Shown: positions 40,921 to 50,780 of the stretch, one piece after another
Layout: each line of letters starts with the position of its first letter
Numbering within the stretch: the first letter of the stretch is position 1
DNA from: Formicincola oecophyllae
GTDB lineage: Bacteria > Pseudomonadota > Alphaproteobacteria > Acetobacterales > Acetobacteraceae
Length of the DNA stretch: 64,000 bases
Direction of reading: 5' to 3'
Assembly: GCF_006542395.2 (NCBI RefSeq)
Contig: NZ_CP038231.1
Coordinates: forward strand, 1-64,000
Made by a program: the position numbers and the translations under genes
The notes under the pieces: model-generated
The model's input: the letters and a program-made list of their open reading frames with translations, nothing else
Database searches by the model: none
What the model was told of the DNA's origin: nothing

Positions 40921-42105
40921 TCAAGGGGCCGCAGGACCAGTACTAGGCGCTGTGGTAGCGGGCTGGGGTGCAGTTTGAGGGGCTGTGGGCGCAGCTGCCT
41001 GGGGCGCCTGGCCTGAAGGGGTGGCTTGGGCGGGCGCCCTATCTGGGGTGGGGTTTTGGCTGCTATGCCAGTGCTGCACATTGTGGTTGTGGTCGCTTAA
41101 GGTGGTGGCGAAATTGTGCCCCCCCTGGCCACTGGCCACGAAATAAAGCCAATCCCCCTGGGCAGGGTGGGCCACGGCTTCCAACGCGGCGCGGCCAGGG
41201 GCGCTGATGGGCGATTCAGGAATGCCGTGGTTCAAATAAGTGTTGTGAGGGCCTGGCACTTTCAAATCAGCACGAGTTAGAGGGCGCGGCAATGTCCCTA
41301 CACCACCGCTGAGGTCGTAGATCGTGCCTGGGTCTGTTTGAAGGGGCATGTCCAACTTCAACCTGTTGAGGAACACGCGCGCGATTTTAGGCCGTTCAGC
41401 AGGGGTGGCTGTCTCACGCTCCACCAGGGAGGCCAGCACCAGAAGCTGCTGGGGTGTGGTGACGAGCCCTGCAAGGGCCCCTTGGTCGCGGTTCTGCCAT
41501 GTGGTGGCCAGGCGGCGCTTCATTTGGCGTTGCATCAAGTGCAGCAGGGCTGTGCGGTTCATGCCGCGTTCAAAACTGTAGGTCTGAGGTTGGACGCTAC
41601 CTTCAGCTATAGTGGGGGGCAGGGTACCTGAAAGGGCGCTGTCATCCATCATAGCTGCCCTGATACGCCGTGACGTCCAACCTTCAGGGATGGTCAGCCT
41701 GTGCAGGATAGGCTTGCCGTGACGCAGGATGTCCAGCACTTTCTGGGCGCTGGCATGGGCAGGGAACAAATATTCCCCAGCGCGCAGCGGCCCCTGGCTG
41801 CGTGTGCGGGCCATCAGGAAGCGGAACACAGCATCATCAAAGCGCTTGGAGGACAGCACTCCCTGCTGTTCCAGGCTGCCAATCACCTGGTCGTAATTGC
41901 CTTTGGGCACCACCAGGGCGCGCGCCGCTGGCAGTGGCCCTGGGCGCAGGAAACTGTCCTGCACCAGCTGGTAACCCACCCCAAGGGCAATGGCGGCCAA
42001 TGCCACCAGCCCCAAAAGGCTGACCACAATGGTTTTCAAGACCCGCACCCAACGGGAATGGCGTGGGAGCATGGCGGTGTTAGGGGGGGTTGAATCATCC
42101 TGCAT
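40921..42105 (-). CDS. mltG: Endolytic murein transglycosylase MltG
   Basis: A membrane-anchored enzyme that cuts nascent glycan strands, 394 residues. One N-terminal helix (VVSLLGLVALAAIALGVGYQ), a LysM-like region (PKGNYDQVIGSLEQQGVL), then the YceG domain with EGSVQPQTYSFERG, the catalytic Glu in ASLVERET (~229) and HGIPESPISAPGRAAL near the end. The Ala/Pro-rich tail is species-specific. ATG 42105 (MQDDST) is preferred over 42162. It lies downstream of fabF in the common fabD-fabG-acpP-fabF-mltG order. Confidence 0.9.
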   Translation of the reverse strand: MQDDSTPPNTAMLPRHSRWVRVLKTIVVSLLGLVALAAIALGVGYQLVQDSFLRPGPLPAARALVVPKGNYDQVIGSLEQQGVLSSKRFDDAVFRFLMARTRSQGPLRAGEYLFPAHASAQKVLDILRHGKPILHRLTIPEGWTSRRIRAAMMDDSALSGTLPPTIAEGSVQPQTYSFERGMNRTALLHLMQRQMKRRLATTWQNRDQGALAGLVTTPQQLLVLASLVERETATPAERPKIARVFLNRLKLDMPLQTDPGTIYDLSGGVGTLPRPLTRADLKVPGPHNTYLNHGIPESPISAPGRAALEAVAHPAQGDWLYFVASGQGGHNFATTLSDHNHNVQHWHSSQNPTPDRAPAQATPSGQAPQAAAPTAPQTAPQPATTAPSTGPAAP

Positions 42106-42257
42106 CACGCCATGATAAGCCTGCCCACCCTCAGGGGAGAAGCCCCTAAGCGGATTTGCCACGCTGCGGCCATGGTTGCCCCAAGCCTACTACCCCCCAC
42201 CAAAACGGGGCTTAAAAGGCCCCGCTACACGCCTGCCAGCCCTGGTTCAGGAAGCCT

Positions 42258-43583
42258 TCAGGAGGCTTTGACGCGGGCCTTGGTGGTTTCAGGCACTTTT
42301 TTCAACACCAGGCTGGCATTGGTGCCACCAAAGCCAAAGCTGTTGGAAAGGGCGACATCCACAGCGCGCTTCTGGGCTTTGTGGGGAACGCGGTCGATGA
42401 TGGAGTCGCGTTCGGGGTCGTCAAGGTTGAGGGTAGGCGGAACCACGCCATCACGCATGGAGAGAAGGCAGAAGATCGCCTCCACCGCGCCAGCGGCGCC
42501 CAGCAGGTGCCCAATGGCCGATTTAGTGGAAGACATGGCGACATGCCCCCCTTCCTCGCCCAGCAGGCGCTCCATGGCGCCCAGCTCCAGTTCATCAGCC
42601 ATGGTGGAGGTGCCATGAGCATTGACGTAGTCAATCTCCCCCGGCTTGACCCCAGCGTCATTGAGGGCAGACGTCATAGCCCTAAAGGCGCCTTCATGAT
42701 TGGGGGCCGGCGCAGTGATGTGGTAGGCGTCACCAGAGAGGCCATAACCAGCGACTTCACCATAAATGTGGGCGCCACGCGCTTTGGCGTGCTCGTATTC
42801 CTCCAGCACCACAACGCCTGCACCTTCGCCCATCACGAAGCCGTCACGGGCTTTGTCCCAAGGGCGGGAGGCTTTCTCAGGTGTTTCGTTGTGGCTGGTG
42901 GAAAGGGCGCGCGCTGAGCAGAAACCAGCGATGCCCAGTTCGCAGATGGCGGCTTCAGCGCCACCAGCGACCATCACGTCAGCATCGCCGTGCTGAATGA
43001 GGCGGGAGGCATCGCCAATGGCGTGCACGCCTGTGGCGCACGCCGTCACAGCGGCATGGTTGGGCCCCTTGAAGCCATATTTGATGGAAAGGTGGCCAGA
43101 AGCCAAGTTGATGAGCGCTGAAGGGATGAAGAAGGGCGAAAGGCGTCGCGCCTTGCCAGCAGCCACCATGAGGGAAGCCTCATAGATGCTTTGCAGGCCG
43201 CCAATGCCAGAGCCAATCATGACCCCTGTGCGGCAGCGGTCCTCCTCCCCCTCTGGCTTCCAGCCTGAATCCTCCACCGCCTGGATGGCAGCGACAAGCC
43301 CCAAATGGATGAAGCGATCCATCTTGCGGATGTCCTTGGCAGGCAGCCAGTCCGTCAGCGTCAGGCCGCCTTCTTCAGTGGGGCCTTCAGGCACTTGTCC
43401 CGCCACCTGCGCTGGCAGGTTGGAGGCGTCAAAATGGGTGATGCGCCCTATGCCAGACTGCCCGTCAAGGAGGCGCTCCCAGGTCAGCTCCGCATTGGCG
43501 GCCAGGGGGCTGACCACACCAATGCCTGTGACGACAACGCGTTTCCTCGGATTGGTGGCCGGGGGGGTAGGGGCCGGGCTCAT
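42258..43583 (-). CDS. fabF: Beta-ketoacyl-ACP synthase II FabF
   Basis: Condensing enzyme of fatty acid elongation, 441 residues. The active-site Cys lies in VTACATGVHAIGDA (~180), the His residues in NAHGTSTM and KSAIGHLLGAAG. VVVTGIGVVSPLA marks the N-terminus. The start MSPAPTP is preceded by AAAGGA. mltG follows 152 bp downstream and acpP lies upstream. Confidence 0.95.
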   Translation of the reverse strand: MSPAPTPPATNPRKRVVVTGIGVVSPLAANAELTWERLLDGQSGIGRITHFDASNLPAQVAGQVPEGPTEEGGLTLTDWLPAKDIRKMDRFIHLGLVAAIQAVEDSGWKPEGEEDRCRTGVMIGSGIGGLQSIYEASLMVAAGKARRLSPFFIPSALINLASGHLSIKYGFKGPNHAAVTACATGVHAIGDASRLIQHGDADVMVAGGAEAAICELGIAGFCSARALSTSHNETPEKASRPWDKARDGFVMGEGAGVVVLEEYEHAKARGAHIYGEVAGYGLSGDAYHITAPAPNHEGAFRAMTSALNDAGVKPGEIDYVNAHGTSTMADELELGAMERLLGEEGGHVAMSSTKSAIGHLLGAAGAVEAIFCLLSMRDGVVPPTLNLDDPERDSIIDRVPHKAQKRAVDVALSNSFGFGGTNASLVLKKVPETTKARVKAS

Positions 43584-43780
43584 CGTCACATCCTTTCACA
43601 GCATGCTTGGGGCATCTGGCCAGGGCCATCCAGCCTGGCCCCCTGGCGCCCGAAGGCAGATGGGGCAACTGGCTGGGCCATGGCTGGGCGCCTAGCTCAC
43701 GTACGCTTCAAGGCGCCTTCAAAATAGCGTGGGGCCGCAAGCACCAGCCAGCAGCCCCTGAGGTGGTTCAAAGCCTGCGC

Positions 43781-44020
43781 TCAGGCCTTGTAGTTCTTGA
43801 TATAGTCAATGGCGTCCTGGACAGTGCCAATCTTCTCAGCAGCGTCTTCAGGGATCTCAACGGAAAAAGCTTCCTCGAAAGCCATAACCAGCTCAACGGT
43901 GTCGAGGCTGTCAGCGCCAAGGTCATCGATGAAGGAAGCTTCCGGTGTCACTTTGGAATCCTCAACACCGAGGTGCTCAACGACAATCTTTTTCACCTTG
44001 TCAGCAATTTCGTCGCTCAT
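43781..44020 (-). CDS. acpP: Acyl carrier protein (housekeeping)
   Basis: 79 residues, highly acidic, with the phosphopantetheine Ser38 in [16 protein letters not shown]. It is the canonical carrier for the fab enzymes around it. ATG 44020 ([10 protein letters not shown]) has AGAGGAC just upstream. Longer starts up to 44068 add non-family residues. Confidence 0.96.
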   Translation of the reverse strand: MSDEIADKVKKIVVEHLGVEDSKVTPEASFIDDLGADSLDTVELVMAFEEAFSVEIPEDAAEKIGTVQDAIDYIKNYKA

Positions 44021-44356
44021 CAGTCCTCTATGTCCTTTCCGTCCGTCCGAAGACGCATGATTATCCATGCCAGGTTAGCTGTGCCCATCCAAAGGCGGGG
44101 CACGGTGGTACATGATTGCCAGCCCCTGCGGGCATGGCGGCAAACACAGCGCCGCTTAGCATGGTTTGCGCCAGGCGGCCAAGCTGTTTTGCGCCCCGGC
44201 TGCGCCCACCCAGCCCTTGCCAGCCAGCCTAGGCACCCCGCTAGCTGCGCTGAGGGGGTTGGCTGGCTGCTCTCCAGGCAGCTTTGGCCCTTAGCGGGCG
44301 TTCTGTCAAATCAGGCTGCTGGGGCCCTGGTTCTCCACCACAATACAATCATACGA
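44021..44356. other. Interval between fabG and acpP
   Basis: About 336 bp without a supported gene. acpP is highly expressed in most bacteria and its own promoter probably lies here, but no convincing -35/-10 pair was found. A short inverted ATTGTATGATCGTGA-like patch near 44342-44360 abuts the fabG stop. Confidence 0.4.
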
Positions 44357-45151
44357 TCACAGCATCGCCATGCCGCCATTGACGTGCAGCGTGGTGCCCG
44401 TGACCCAGCCTGCCTCATCTGAAGCCAGGTAGAGGACAGCTGCTGCGATGTCGTCAACCTGGCCCATGCGCCCCAGAGGAATGCTGCCAAGCAGCTTGGC
44501 GCGAACGCTTTCAGGCAGGACCTCGGTCATGGCGGTCTGGATGAAGCCAGGCGCCACCACATTGACTGTCACGCCGCGCGGGGCTGCCTCCTGCGCCATG
44601 CTTTTGCTCATCCCCACGAGGCCCGCCTTGGCTGCAGCGTAGTTGGCCTGGCCGCCATTGCCCGTACTGCCCACGATGGAGGCGATGGAGATAATGCGCC
44701 CAGAGCGGCGGCGCAACATGCCTTTAAGCGCTGCACGCGCCAAACGGAAGGGACTTTCAAGGTCCACCTTGATGACATCCGCCCAATCGCTGTCCTTCAT
44801 GCGCATGGCCAGACCATCACGGGTGAGGCCAGCATTGTTGACCAGGATGTCCAATGGGCGGCCTGAAGCTTTCTCAGCCTCCCCCACCAGGGCGTCTGCT
44901 TGGGCTGGGTCGGCCAGGTCGGCTGGCACACACCAGGCCTGGCCAGGGCGGGCAGCGTCCAGTTCCGCCTGGAGGCTGGCGAGCGCCTCAGCCCGGCGCC
45001 CGCTCAGCACCACGGCTGCTCCTTGGCGGTGCAGGGCGCGGGCAATGGCAGCGCCGATGCCGCCTGTAGCACCCGTGACCAGGGCCGTGCGGCCTTCCAG
45101 GCTGAAGAAGGGCTTGGCAGCAGGTGTTGGCGTGGTGGTTGGTGTCGTCAT
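44357..45151 (-). CDS. fabG: 3-oxoacyl-ACP reductase FabG
   Basis: NADPH-dependent SDR of the fatty acid cycle, 264 residues. TGATGGIG (26-33), NNAG, a catalytic Ser, and YAAAKAG (~170-176) are visible. The tail GWVTGTTLHVNGGMAML is typical. AGGAA lies 7 nt before the ATG. It lies between fabD and acpP. Confidence 0.93.
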   Translation of the reverse strand: MTTPTTTPTPAAKPFFSLEGRTALVTGATGGIGAAIARALHRQGAAVVLSGRRAEALASLQAELDAARPGQAWCVPADLADPAQADALVGEAEKASGRPLDILVNNAGLTRDGLAMRMKDSDWADVIKVDLESPFRLARAALKGMLRRRSGRIISIASIVGSTGNGGQANYAAAKAGLVGMSKSMAQEAAPRGVTVNVVAPGFIQTAMTEVLPESVRAKLLGSIPLGRMGQVDDIAAAVLYLASDEAGWVTGTTLHVNGGMAML

Positions 45152-45231
45152 GGCATGTTCCTGGTGTGAAGGGTGTGACGTGAACAGGGTTGAGGGTATT
45201 TCAGGCCTGGGGCTTGGGCGGCCAAGTGAAG

Positions 45232-46203
45232 TCAGGTGAGGGTTTTCAGCATGGCTTCGATTTCAGCAGGGGTGCCTGCGCGGTCTGCCGCCATGCTGGG
45301 GGCGATGCGCCGCACCAGGCCTGAAAGCACCTTGCCCGCCCCCACCTCATGGTGGTGGGTGACGCCGGCTTTGGCCATGGCCTCCACGCTTTCGCGCCAG
45401 CGCACCTGCCCCGTGACCTGCCGCACAAGCAGGGGGCGCAGCTTGGCCGCCTGGCGCTCCGGACTGGCTGTGACGTTGGCGATAACGGGTGCCTGGGCAT
45501 CCTGAAGCTTGGCGCTTTCGAGGGCCTTGGCCATCTCCTCAGCGGCTGGCGCCATGAGGGGGGAGTGGAACGGGGCGGAGACTGGCAGCTTCACGGCGCG
45601 CTTGACGCCCTTTTCCCCAGCCAGCGCCACGGCCCTGTCCACAGCTTCCATATGGCCTGAAATCACGATTTGGCCACCGCCATTGTCATTGGCAACAACC
45701 AGGCATGATGTGCAGCCATCTGGTTGCTTGGCGGCCTCGCTGCAGATTTCCGCTGCCAGTTCAGGGGTGACGCCCAGCAAGGCAGCCATGCCCCCCTGGC
45801 CTGCAGGGACGGCGCGCTGCATGGCTTCGCCGCGCAGGCGCAGCAGGCGGGCACCTATGGCCACGTCCATCACGCCAGAGGCGGCCAGGGCAGCGTACTC
45901 TCCCAAGGAATGGCCCGCCATGAAGGCTGCCTTCTGGTGCAAGTGGAAGCCCCCCTCCCCTTCCAAAGCTGCCACAGCGGCCATGGAAACGGCGAACAAG
46001 GCAGGCTGGGCGTTGCGCGTAGCTGTCAGCTCAGCCGCATCGCCTGAAAACATCAGTTTGGATAGGGATTGGCCCAGCGCTTCATCCACCGCCCCGAACA
46101 CGTCGCGGGCAGCTGGGAAGGCATCGTGCAGCTCCTTGCCCATGCCGATGAACTGGCTGCCTTGGCCTGGGAAAACAAAGGCATGGTGGTGGGATGTGGT
46201 CAT
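45232..46203 (-). CDS. fabD: Malonyl-CoA:ACP transacylase FabD
   Basis: Loads malonyl units on AcpP; 323 residues. FPGQGSQFIGMG (11-22), the nucleophile Ser99 in GHSLGEYAAL and a His in SAPFHSPLM (~208) form the active site. ATG 46203 has AAGGAG 6 nt upstream. It is the first conventional gene of the fab run. Confidence 0.94.
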   Translation of the reverse strand: MTTSHHHAFVFPGQGSQFIGMGKELHDAFPAARDVFGAVDEALGQSLSKLMFSGDAAELTATRNAQPALFAVSMAAVAALEGEGGFHLHQKAAFMAGHSLGEYAALAASGVMDVAIGARLLRLRGEAMQRAVPAGQGGMAALLGVTPELAAEICSEAAKQPDGCTSCLVVANDNGGGQIVISGHMEAVDRAVALAGEKGVKRAVKLPVSAPFHSPLMAPAAEEMAKALESAKLQDAQAPVIANVTASPERQAAKLRPLLVRQVTGQVRWRESVEAMAKAGVTHHHEVGAGKVLSGLVRRIAPSMAADRAGTPAEIEAMLKTLT

Positions 46204-46293
46204 GAAAGTCTCCTTGCAGGCACCCAAACGCTTTGGGCGTGGTGAGGGGGTGGCTGGGCGCTTCCGGCGTCACAGTCCACAACGTTCAAGGCT

Positions 46294-47082
46294 TTAGCGC
46301 CCAATCAGGTGGCCACGCTGAAGGGCCTCAGCCATGTCGTCTGGGTCTTTGTCCTCCAGCCCCACAGTGCGGTCGAAAACGCTCATCGCCCTGTTGTCGA
46401 GGCGCAATTCGCCCAGTTCAGCCAGCAGGTCTGGGTTGAGGGTGGCGCGCAGCCCCGGGCGGGCCAGAAGGACGCCCTGCCCCACTGGCAAATCCAAGCC
46501 TGGGCGCGCTGGCAGAGTGCGCAGCCCTGGGGCGCGTTCACCCTCAGGGACATCAGGTGATGACGGTTCGAAAGCAGCATTGGGCTCCCACGCCAGCACC
46601 AGGGGGCGGATGTCGGCGCCCTGCTGGTTTGCCCGCGCCCAGCCAGCTATTTGGGCTGCCAGGTCGGGGCTGGCGACTTCCTCTACGGGCAGGGGGGCCA
46701 GGTCAGGGGCCTTGTTCACCAGCGCTGGCAGAAGCGAACGCGTGCGTTCCGTCACCACCAAACGGTTGAAATCGCCGCCGCGCCACTGTTCTGGGGTGGC
46801 TGGGAAGGTGCCAGGAAGGGTGGCGAAGCTGACTTGGGGGGGAAAGAGGGTGCCCAGCACATCGCCCGCTGCCGCGAGGTCGGCTTCCTCAGGCACCAGG
46901 CAGGAGACGAGCAGGTCCACCTCCCCAGCTTCCAGCGCAGGCAGGCGCCCCTCCAAGGGGAGGTCAGCGAAGTCCACACCCATCCCGTTGGCCTCAAGCG
47001 CGCGGGCCACAACGCAGGCGAGGGCGGCGTCCATAGGCGTGCTGAGATAGCCAAGGGACAGGGAAGGGGATGAATCAGCCAT
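46294..47082 (-). CDS. OpuAC-like substrate-binding-fold protein without signal peptide
   Basis: 262 residues. LGYLSTPMDAALACVVARAL, LEAGEVDLLVSCLVPEEAD and GLEDKDPDDMAEALQ resemble the periplasmic glycine-betaine binding fold (OpuAC), yet the protein starts MADSSPSLSLGYL with no signal sequence or membrane helix. It may therefore act in the cytoplasm, or be a divergent relative with another role. AGGAA precedes ATG 47082. It lies 90 bp upstream of fabD on the same strand, with no transporter subunits nearby. Confidence 0.6.
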   Translation of the reverse strand: MADSSPSLSLGYLSTPMDAALACVVARALEANGMGVDFADLPLEGRLPALEAGEVDLLVSCLVPEEADLAAAGDVLGTLFPPQVSFATLPGTFPATPEQWRGGDFNRLVVTERTRSLLPALVNKAPDLAPLPVEEVASPDLAAQIAGWARANQQGADIRPLVLAWEPNAAFEPSSPDVPEGERAPGLRTLPARPGLDLPVGQGVLLARPGLRATLNPDLLAELGELRLDNRAMSVFDRTVGLEDKDPDDMAEALQRGHLIGR

Positions 47083-47186
47083 GGGGGAATTCCTGCTGGG
47101 TGAAAGGGAGAGGTGGTGTGAACGCAAAGGCCGCCGTTGGCCCCAACGCTAGGGTGCTTACCTTAAAGGTGCTTGCCCTAGGGGGC

Positions 47187-49343
47187 TTACCATATCTGTA
47201 CGCGCCCATCAGGGGCCAGCCACAGCTTCTGGCCTGGCTGGACGCTGAAGACGTCATACCAATCGCCAATATTGTGCACAGGCATGTTAACGCGCGCCAC
47301 AGCTGGCGCGTGCTCATTGGAGAGCACCTGGGCCTTCAGGGCCTCTGGCGTCTGCTTCTCCCGCCAGACCTGCGCCCAGCCCAGGAACACCCGCTGCCGC
47401 CCCGTGAAGCCGTGGGCCTTGGCGTCTGCCTGGGGGCCCTCCTGGTCCTTCCAGGCCTGCAGCGCCAGGTTGAGGCCGCCCAGGTCAGCGATGTTCTCCC
47501 CCATCGTCATGCTGCCATTGACGTGCAGGCCAGGCAGCACCTCCACAGCGTCATATTGCTGCCCAAGGCGCTTGGCCAAGGCTTCAAACGCTTTGGCGCT
47601 GGCGGGGCTCCACCAGTCGCGCAAGCGGCCGTGCTCATCATAATGGCGCCCCTGGTCGTCAAAGCCGTGGCTCATCTCATGACCGATGACGCCGCCAATG
47701 CCGCCATAATTCACCGCCCCGTCCCCCTTAGGGTCATAGAAGGGAGGTTGGAGGATGGCCGCTGGGAAGACGATCTCGTTCATGGTGGGGTCGTTGTAGG
47801 CATTGACGGTCTGGGGCGTCATGAACCATTCGCTGCGGTCCACGGGCTTGTCCAAGCGGTCCAACTCATGGTGCCAGTTGAAGGCGGCGGCCCGGCTGGC
47901 GTTGCCGTAGGAATCGCCCGTTACGACCTCAAGCGCGCTGTAATCGCGCCATTTGTCGGGGTAGCCCACCTGGATGGCGAAGCGGTCAAGCTTGCGCAGG
48001 GCGCGTTCGCGCGTGGGGGCGTCCATCCAGCTGTTGCCCTCCAGCCGCTTCCTGAAGGCGGCCTTGACGCGTTCAGCCAGCTTGGTGATGTCGGCCTTGG
48101 CGCTGGGGGGGAAGTAATGCTGCACGTAAAGCTTGCCCAGCGCCATGCCCATGGCGTTGTTGGTGGCGCTCACCCCGCGCTTCCAGCGCGCTGGCTGCTG
48201 CTTGATGCCAGCCAAGGTGTGGCCGTTGAAGTTGAAGGCCGCTTTGGAGAACGCGTCTGAAAGGTAAGGGGCAGCGTTGTTGCCCAACTGGTAAGCCAGC
48301 CAAGCCTGCAAAACAGGCAGGGGTGTGGCCTGCAGAACAGCGGCCATGGCTTTGATGGCCTCTGGTTGGCGCACATCCACAACGCGCCCCCCAAGCCCCT
48401 TGGCGGGAACGCCTGCAGCCAACAGGAAGGCCTTCCAGTCGAAGTCAGGGGCTGCTTTGCACAGTTCATCTACCGTCATGGGGTTAAAGTTGGCTGTGGC
48501 GTCACGCGTTTTCTCACGCGGGCGCTGCACAGCGGAGAGCTTGCTTTCCAGCGCCATGATGGCCTCAGCGTAGCGTTCTGGTTCAGGCCAGCCTTCCAGT
48601 GCCAGCATATGGGCGATGTAGCCCTGCCAAGCTTTGCGGACAGGCGCCATGGCAGGGTCTGTGTAATAGCGCTGGTCTGGCAGGCTGAGGCCGCCGCCCA
48701 CGCCAATGCTCATGCCCTGGTCAATCATCAGCATGTAGCGTTCTGGGTCGCGCTGATCCTGTTCCACCCCCAGGGCGAAGGTGCTGAAGCCCATCCCCTG
48801 GGAAGCCTTCCCCATAGCCTGGGCCAGTTCAGGCTGCGTCCTGATAGCGCGGATGGACGCTAGGTCAGCGGCCAGGGGGGTGGCACCAAGGGCGTTGGCA
48901 CGCGCACTGTCCATGAAGGTGCTGTAATAGCGCGCAAGCTTGGCATCTGTGCTGCTTGCTGCACTGGTGCTTGGCGTTGCCGCTTTGGTCAGGTCATCCA
49001 GCAGTGTGCGCTGGCGCGCCAGGCTTTCCTGGTAAAGCGCCCTGAAGGGGCCGTAGCTGCTCATGTCAGCGGGGATCTGCAGGTTTTTCAGGTAAGTGCC
49101 GTCAGCATAGGTGAAGAAGTCATCACCAGGTGCCACAGCCCTGTCCATGCCGGCTGTGTCAAAACCCCAGTTCGCGGGTTGGGTGGTGTTGGCTGTCATG
49201 GCGGCGTCCTGGTGCTGGGGGGCTTGGGCCACGCTTGGCGTGGCGAGGGCTGGCGCCAGGGACAGGCCCAGCGCGGTCAGCGCCATTCTGGCCATGGCCC
49301 TGTGGGCACGGAAAACGGGCGCTGGCCTGGTTGCGGCACACAT
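47187..49343 (-). CDS. M13-family zinc metallopeptidase
   Basis: Exported oligopeptidase of the neprilysin family, about 718 residues. A signal peptide ([22 protein letters not shown]) is followed by the [16 protein letters not shown] motif, [21 protein letters not shown], zinc motif [11 protein letters not shown] (~552) and the third ligand in GENIADLGG (~614). The C-terminal W is typical of the family. ATG 49343 with GAAGGGAA upstream is preferred. It is transcribed divergently from bioB. Confidence 0.93.
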   Translation of the reverse strand: MCAATRPAPVFRAHRAMARMALTALGLSLAPALATPSVAQAPQHQDAAMTANTTQPANWGFDTAGMDRAVAPGDDFFTYADGTYLKNLQIPADMSSYGPFRALYQESLARQRTLLDDLTKAATPSTSAASSTDAKLARYYSTFMDSARANALGATPLAADLASIRAIRTQPELAQAMGKASQGMGFSTFALGVEQDQRDPERYMLMIDQGMSIGVGGGLSLPDQRYYTDPAMAPVRKAWQGYIAHMLALEGWPEPERYAEAIMALESKLSAVQRPREKTRDATANFNPMTVDELCKAAPDFDWKAFLLAAGVPAKGLGGRVVDVRQPEAIKAMAAVLQATPLPVLQAWLAYQLGNNAAPYLSDAFSKAAFNFNGHTLAGIKQQPARWKRGVSATNNAMGMALGKLYVQHYFPPSAKADITKLAERVKAAFRKRLEGNSWMDAPTRERALRKLDRFAIQVGYPDKWRDYSALEVVTGDSYGNASRAAAFNWHHELDRLDKPVDRSEWFMTPQTVNAYNDPTMNEIVFPAAILQPPFYDPKGDGAVNYGGIGGVIGHEMSHGFDDQGRHYDEHGRLRDWWSPASAKAFEALAKRLGQQYDAVEVLPGLHVNGSMTMGENIADLGGLNLALQAWKDQEGPQADAKAHGFTGRQRVFLGWAQVWREKQTPEALKAQVLSNEHAPAVARVNMPVHNIGDWYDVFSVQPGQKLWLAPDGRVQIW

Positions 49344-49631
49344 GGCGGGGTTCCCTTCAAAACAAATATAGGGCTGGCAAAGGCGCGCCTGGCCCCAGGG
49401 GCGCTTCGGGCTGGGGCAGAGCGCAAGGGGGGCCACGCTTGGCCAGGGGCGCCCTGTTCAGCTAAGCCATCCTACAACACGCTTGGCCTTGATGCATCCC
49501 AGTGTCCCAGCACCCAGCCTGCGACTGGCGCGCTCACTTGGGGCAACAGCCCAGTAGCCCTTGCGATAGGCCATAACGACCAGCCTGAAACGACCAAACC
49601 AAAACGAACAGACCACAACGGAAACACCGCC
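49344..49631. other. Divergent intergenic region between M13 peptidase and bioB
   Basis: Holds the promoters of both genes. The stretch 49575-49625 is unusually A/C-rich with repeated ACGACCA-like words (AACGACCAG, AACGACCAA). No BioR- or BirA-type operator is visible. Confidence 0.35.
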
Positions 49632-50705
49632 TTGACTAACACACCAGCCCACACAGCCAACCCTTCCCCCAGGCCAGAGCCAGCGCGTATCTACACCCGC
49701 ACCCCCCAGCAGCAAGCCAGTGATGGCCTGCGCCATGATTGGACCCGGGCGGAGGCCGAAGCCATCCTGGCACTGCCCCTGCCAGAGCTCATCATGCAGG
49801 CCCAGCAGGCCCACAGGCGCTTCTTCGACCCAACGGAAGTGCAGATCTCCACCCTGCTTTCCATCAAGTCAGGCGGCTGCCCTGAGGACTGCGCTTACTG
49901 CCCCCAAAGCGCCCAGCTGGAACACCGCATGACCTCAGAACGCCTGATGCCGCTTGAGAAGGTGCTGGCTGAGGCCATCAAGGCCAAGGAAGGCGGTGCG
50001 CAGCGCTTCTGTATGGGGGCGGCCTGGCGTGCGCCCAAGGACCGCGACCTGGACCCGGTTTGCGAAATGGTGACAGCCATTGCCGACATGGGGCTGGAGA
50101 CCTGCCTGACCATCGGCATGTTGACCCCAGCCCAGGCGGCGCGCCTGAAGGAGGCTGGGCTGGACTACTACAACCACAATTTGGACACGTCAGAGGAGTT
50201 TTACGGCCAAATCATCACCACGCGCACCTACCAGCAGCGCCTGGATACGCTGGCAGCCGTGCGTGACGCTGACATTAAAATCTGCTGCGGCGGCATCATC
50301 GGCATGGGGGAGGGGGCAGCGGACCGCGCCGCCATGCTGGTGACGTTGGCCAACCTGCCTGTCCACCCTGAAAGCGTGCCCATTAACCTTCTGGTCAAGG
50401 TGGCGGGTACCCCCTTGGCGGATGCTGAAGGCACCGACCCCATCACCTTTGCGCGCGTCATCGCCACAGCGCGTATCATGATGCCAGCAAGCCACGTGCG
50501 CTTAGCCGCAGGGCGGGAGGCCATGTCTGATTCAGACCATGCGCTGTGCTTCCTGGCAGGCGCCAACTCCATTTTCTGGGGCGACAAGCTGCTGACCACA
50601 CCCAACCCTGCCCAAAATAGGGACCGCGCCCTGCTTGAGCGACTTGGTATGCACCCAGCCCCTGGTCTGGCCCATCTTTCCAACCACACCACAGTGACAG
50701 CCTGA
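49632..50705 (+). CDS. bioB: Biotin synthase
   Basis: Radical-SAM enzyme inserting sulfur into dethiobiotin. The cluster motif is C83xxxC87xxC90 ([10 protein letters not shown]). [28 protein letters not shown] and [17 protein letters not shown] carry the 2Fe-2S cysteines and the conserved Arg/Asn region. No in-frame ATG precedes the conserved part, so a non-ATG start is needed. TTG 49632 gives 357 residues, near the family norm, with only a weak GGAAA upstream. Other bio genes are not in the window. Confidence 0.92.
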   Translation: MTNTPAHTANPSPRPEPARIYTRTPQQQASDGLRHDWTRAEAEAILALPLPELIMQAQQAHRRFFDPTEVQISTLLSIKSGGCPEDCAYCPQSAQLEHRMTSERLMPLEKVLAEAIKAKEGGAQRFCMGAAWRAPKDRDLDPVCEMVTAIADMGLETCLTIGMLTPAQAARLKEAGLDYYNHNLDTSEEFYGQIITTRTYQQRLDTLAAVRDADIKICCGGIIGMGEGAADRAAMLVTLANLPVHPESVPINLLVKVAGTPLADAEGTDPITFARVIATARIMMPASHVRLAAGREAMSDSDHALCFLAGANSIFWGDKLLTTPNPAQNRDRALLERLGMHPAPGLAHLSNHTTVTA

Positions 50706-50716
50706 AGTCCGGACAC

Positions 50717-50736
50717 AGTCGCCCTAAACGGCGACT
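50717..50736. terminator. Hairpin between convergent bioB and lipoprotein genes
   Basis: AGTCGCC-CTAAAC-GGCGACT is a perfect 7-bp stem without a T-run, 11 bp after the bioB stop. It may be a weak bidirectional terminator. Confidence 0.4.
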
Positions 50737-50780
50737 ACCTGAAGCGGCGCGCCCAAACGGCACGCCCCTAGGGCTGGCGT

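Noticed and set aside
47070-48260. A 396-codon plus-strand frame
   Set aside because: Antisense to the M13 peptidase, whose zinc motif and full domain set are unambiguous.
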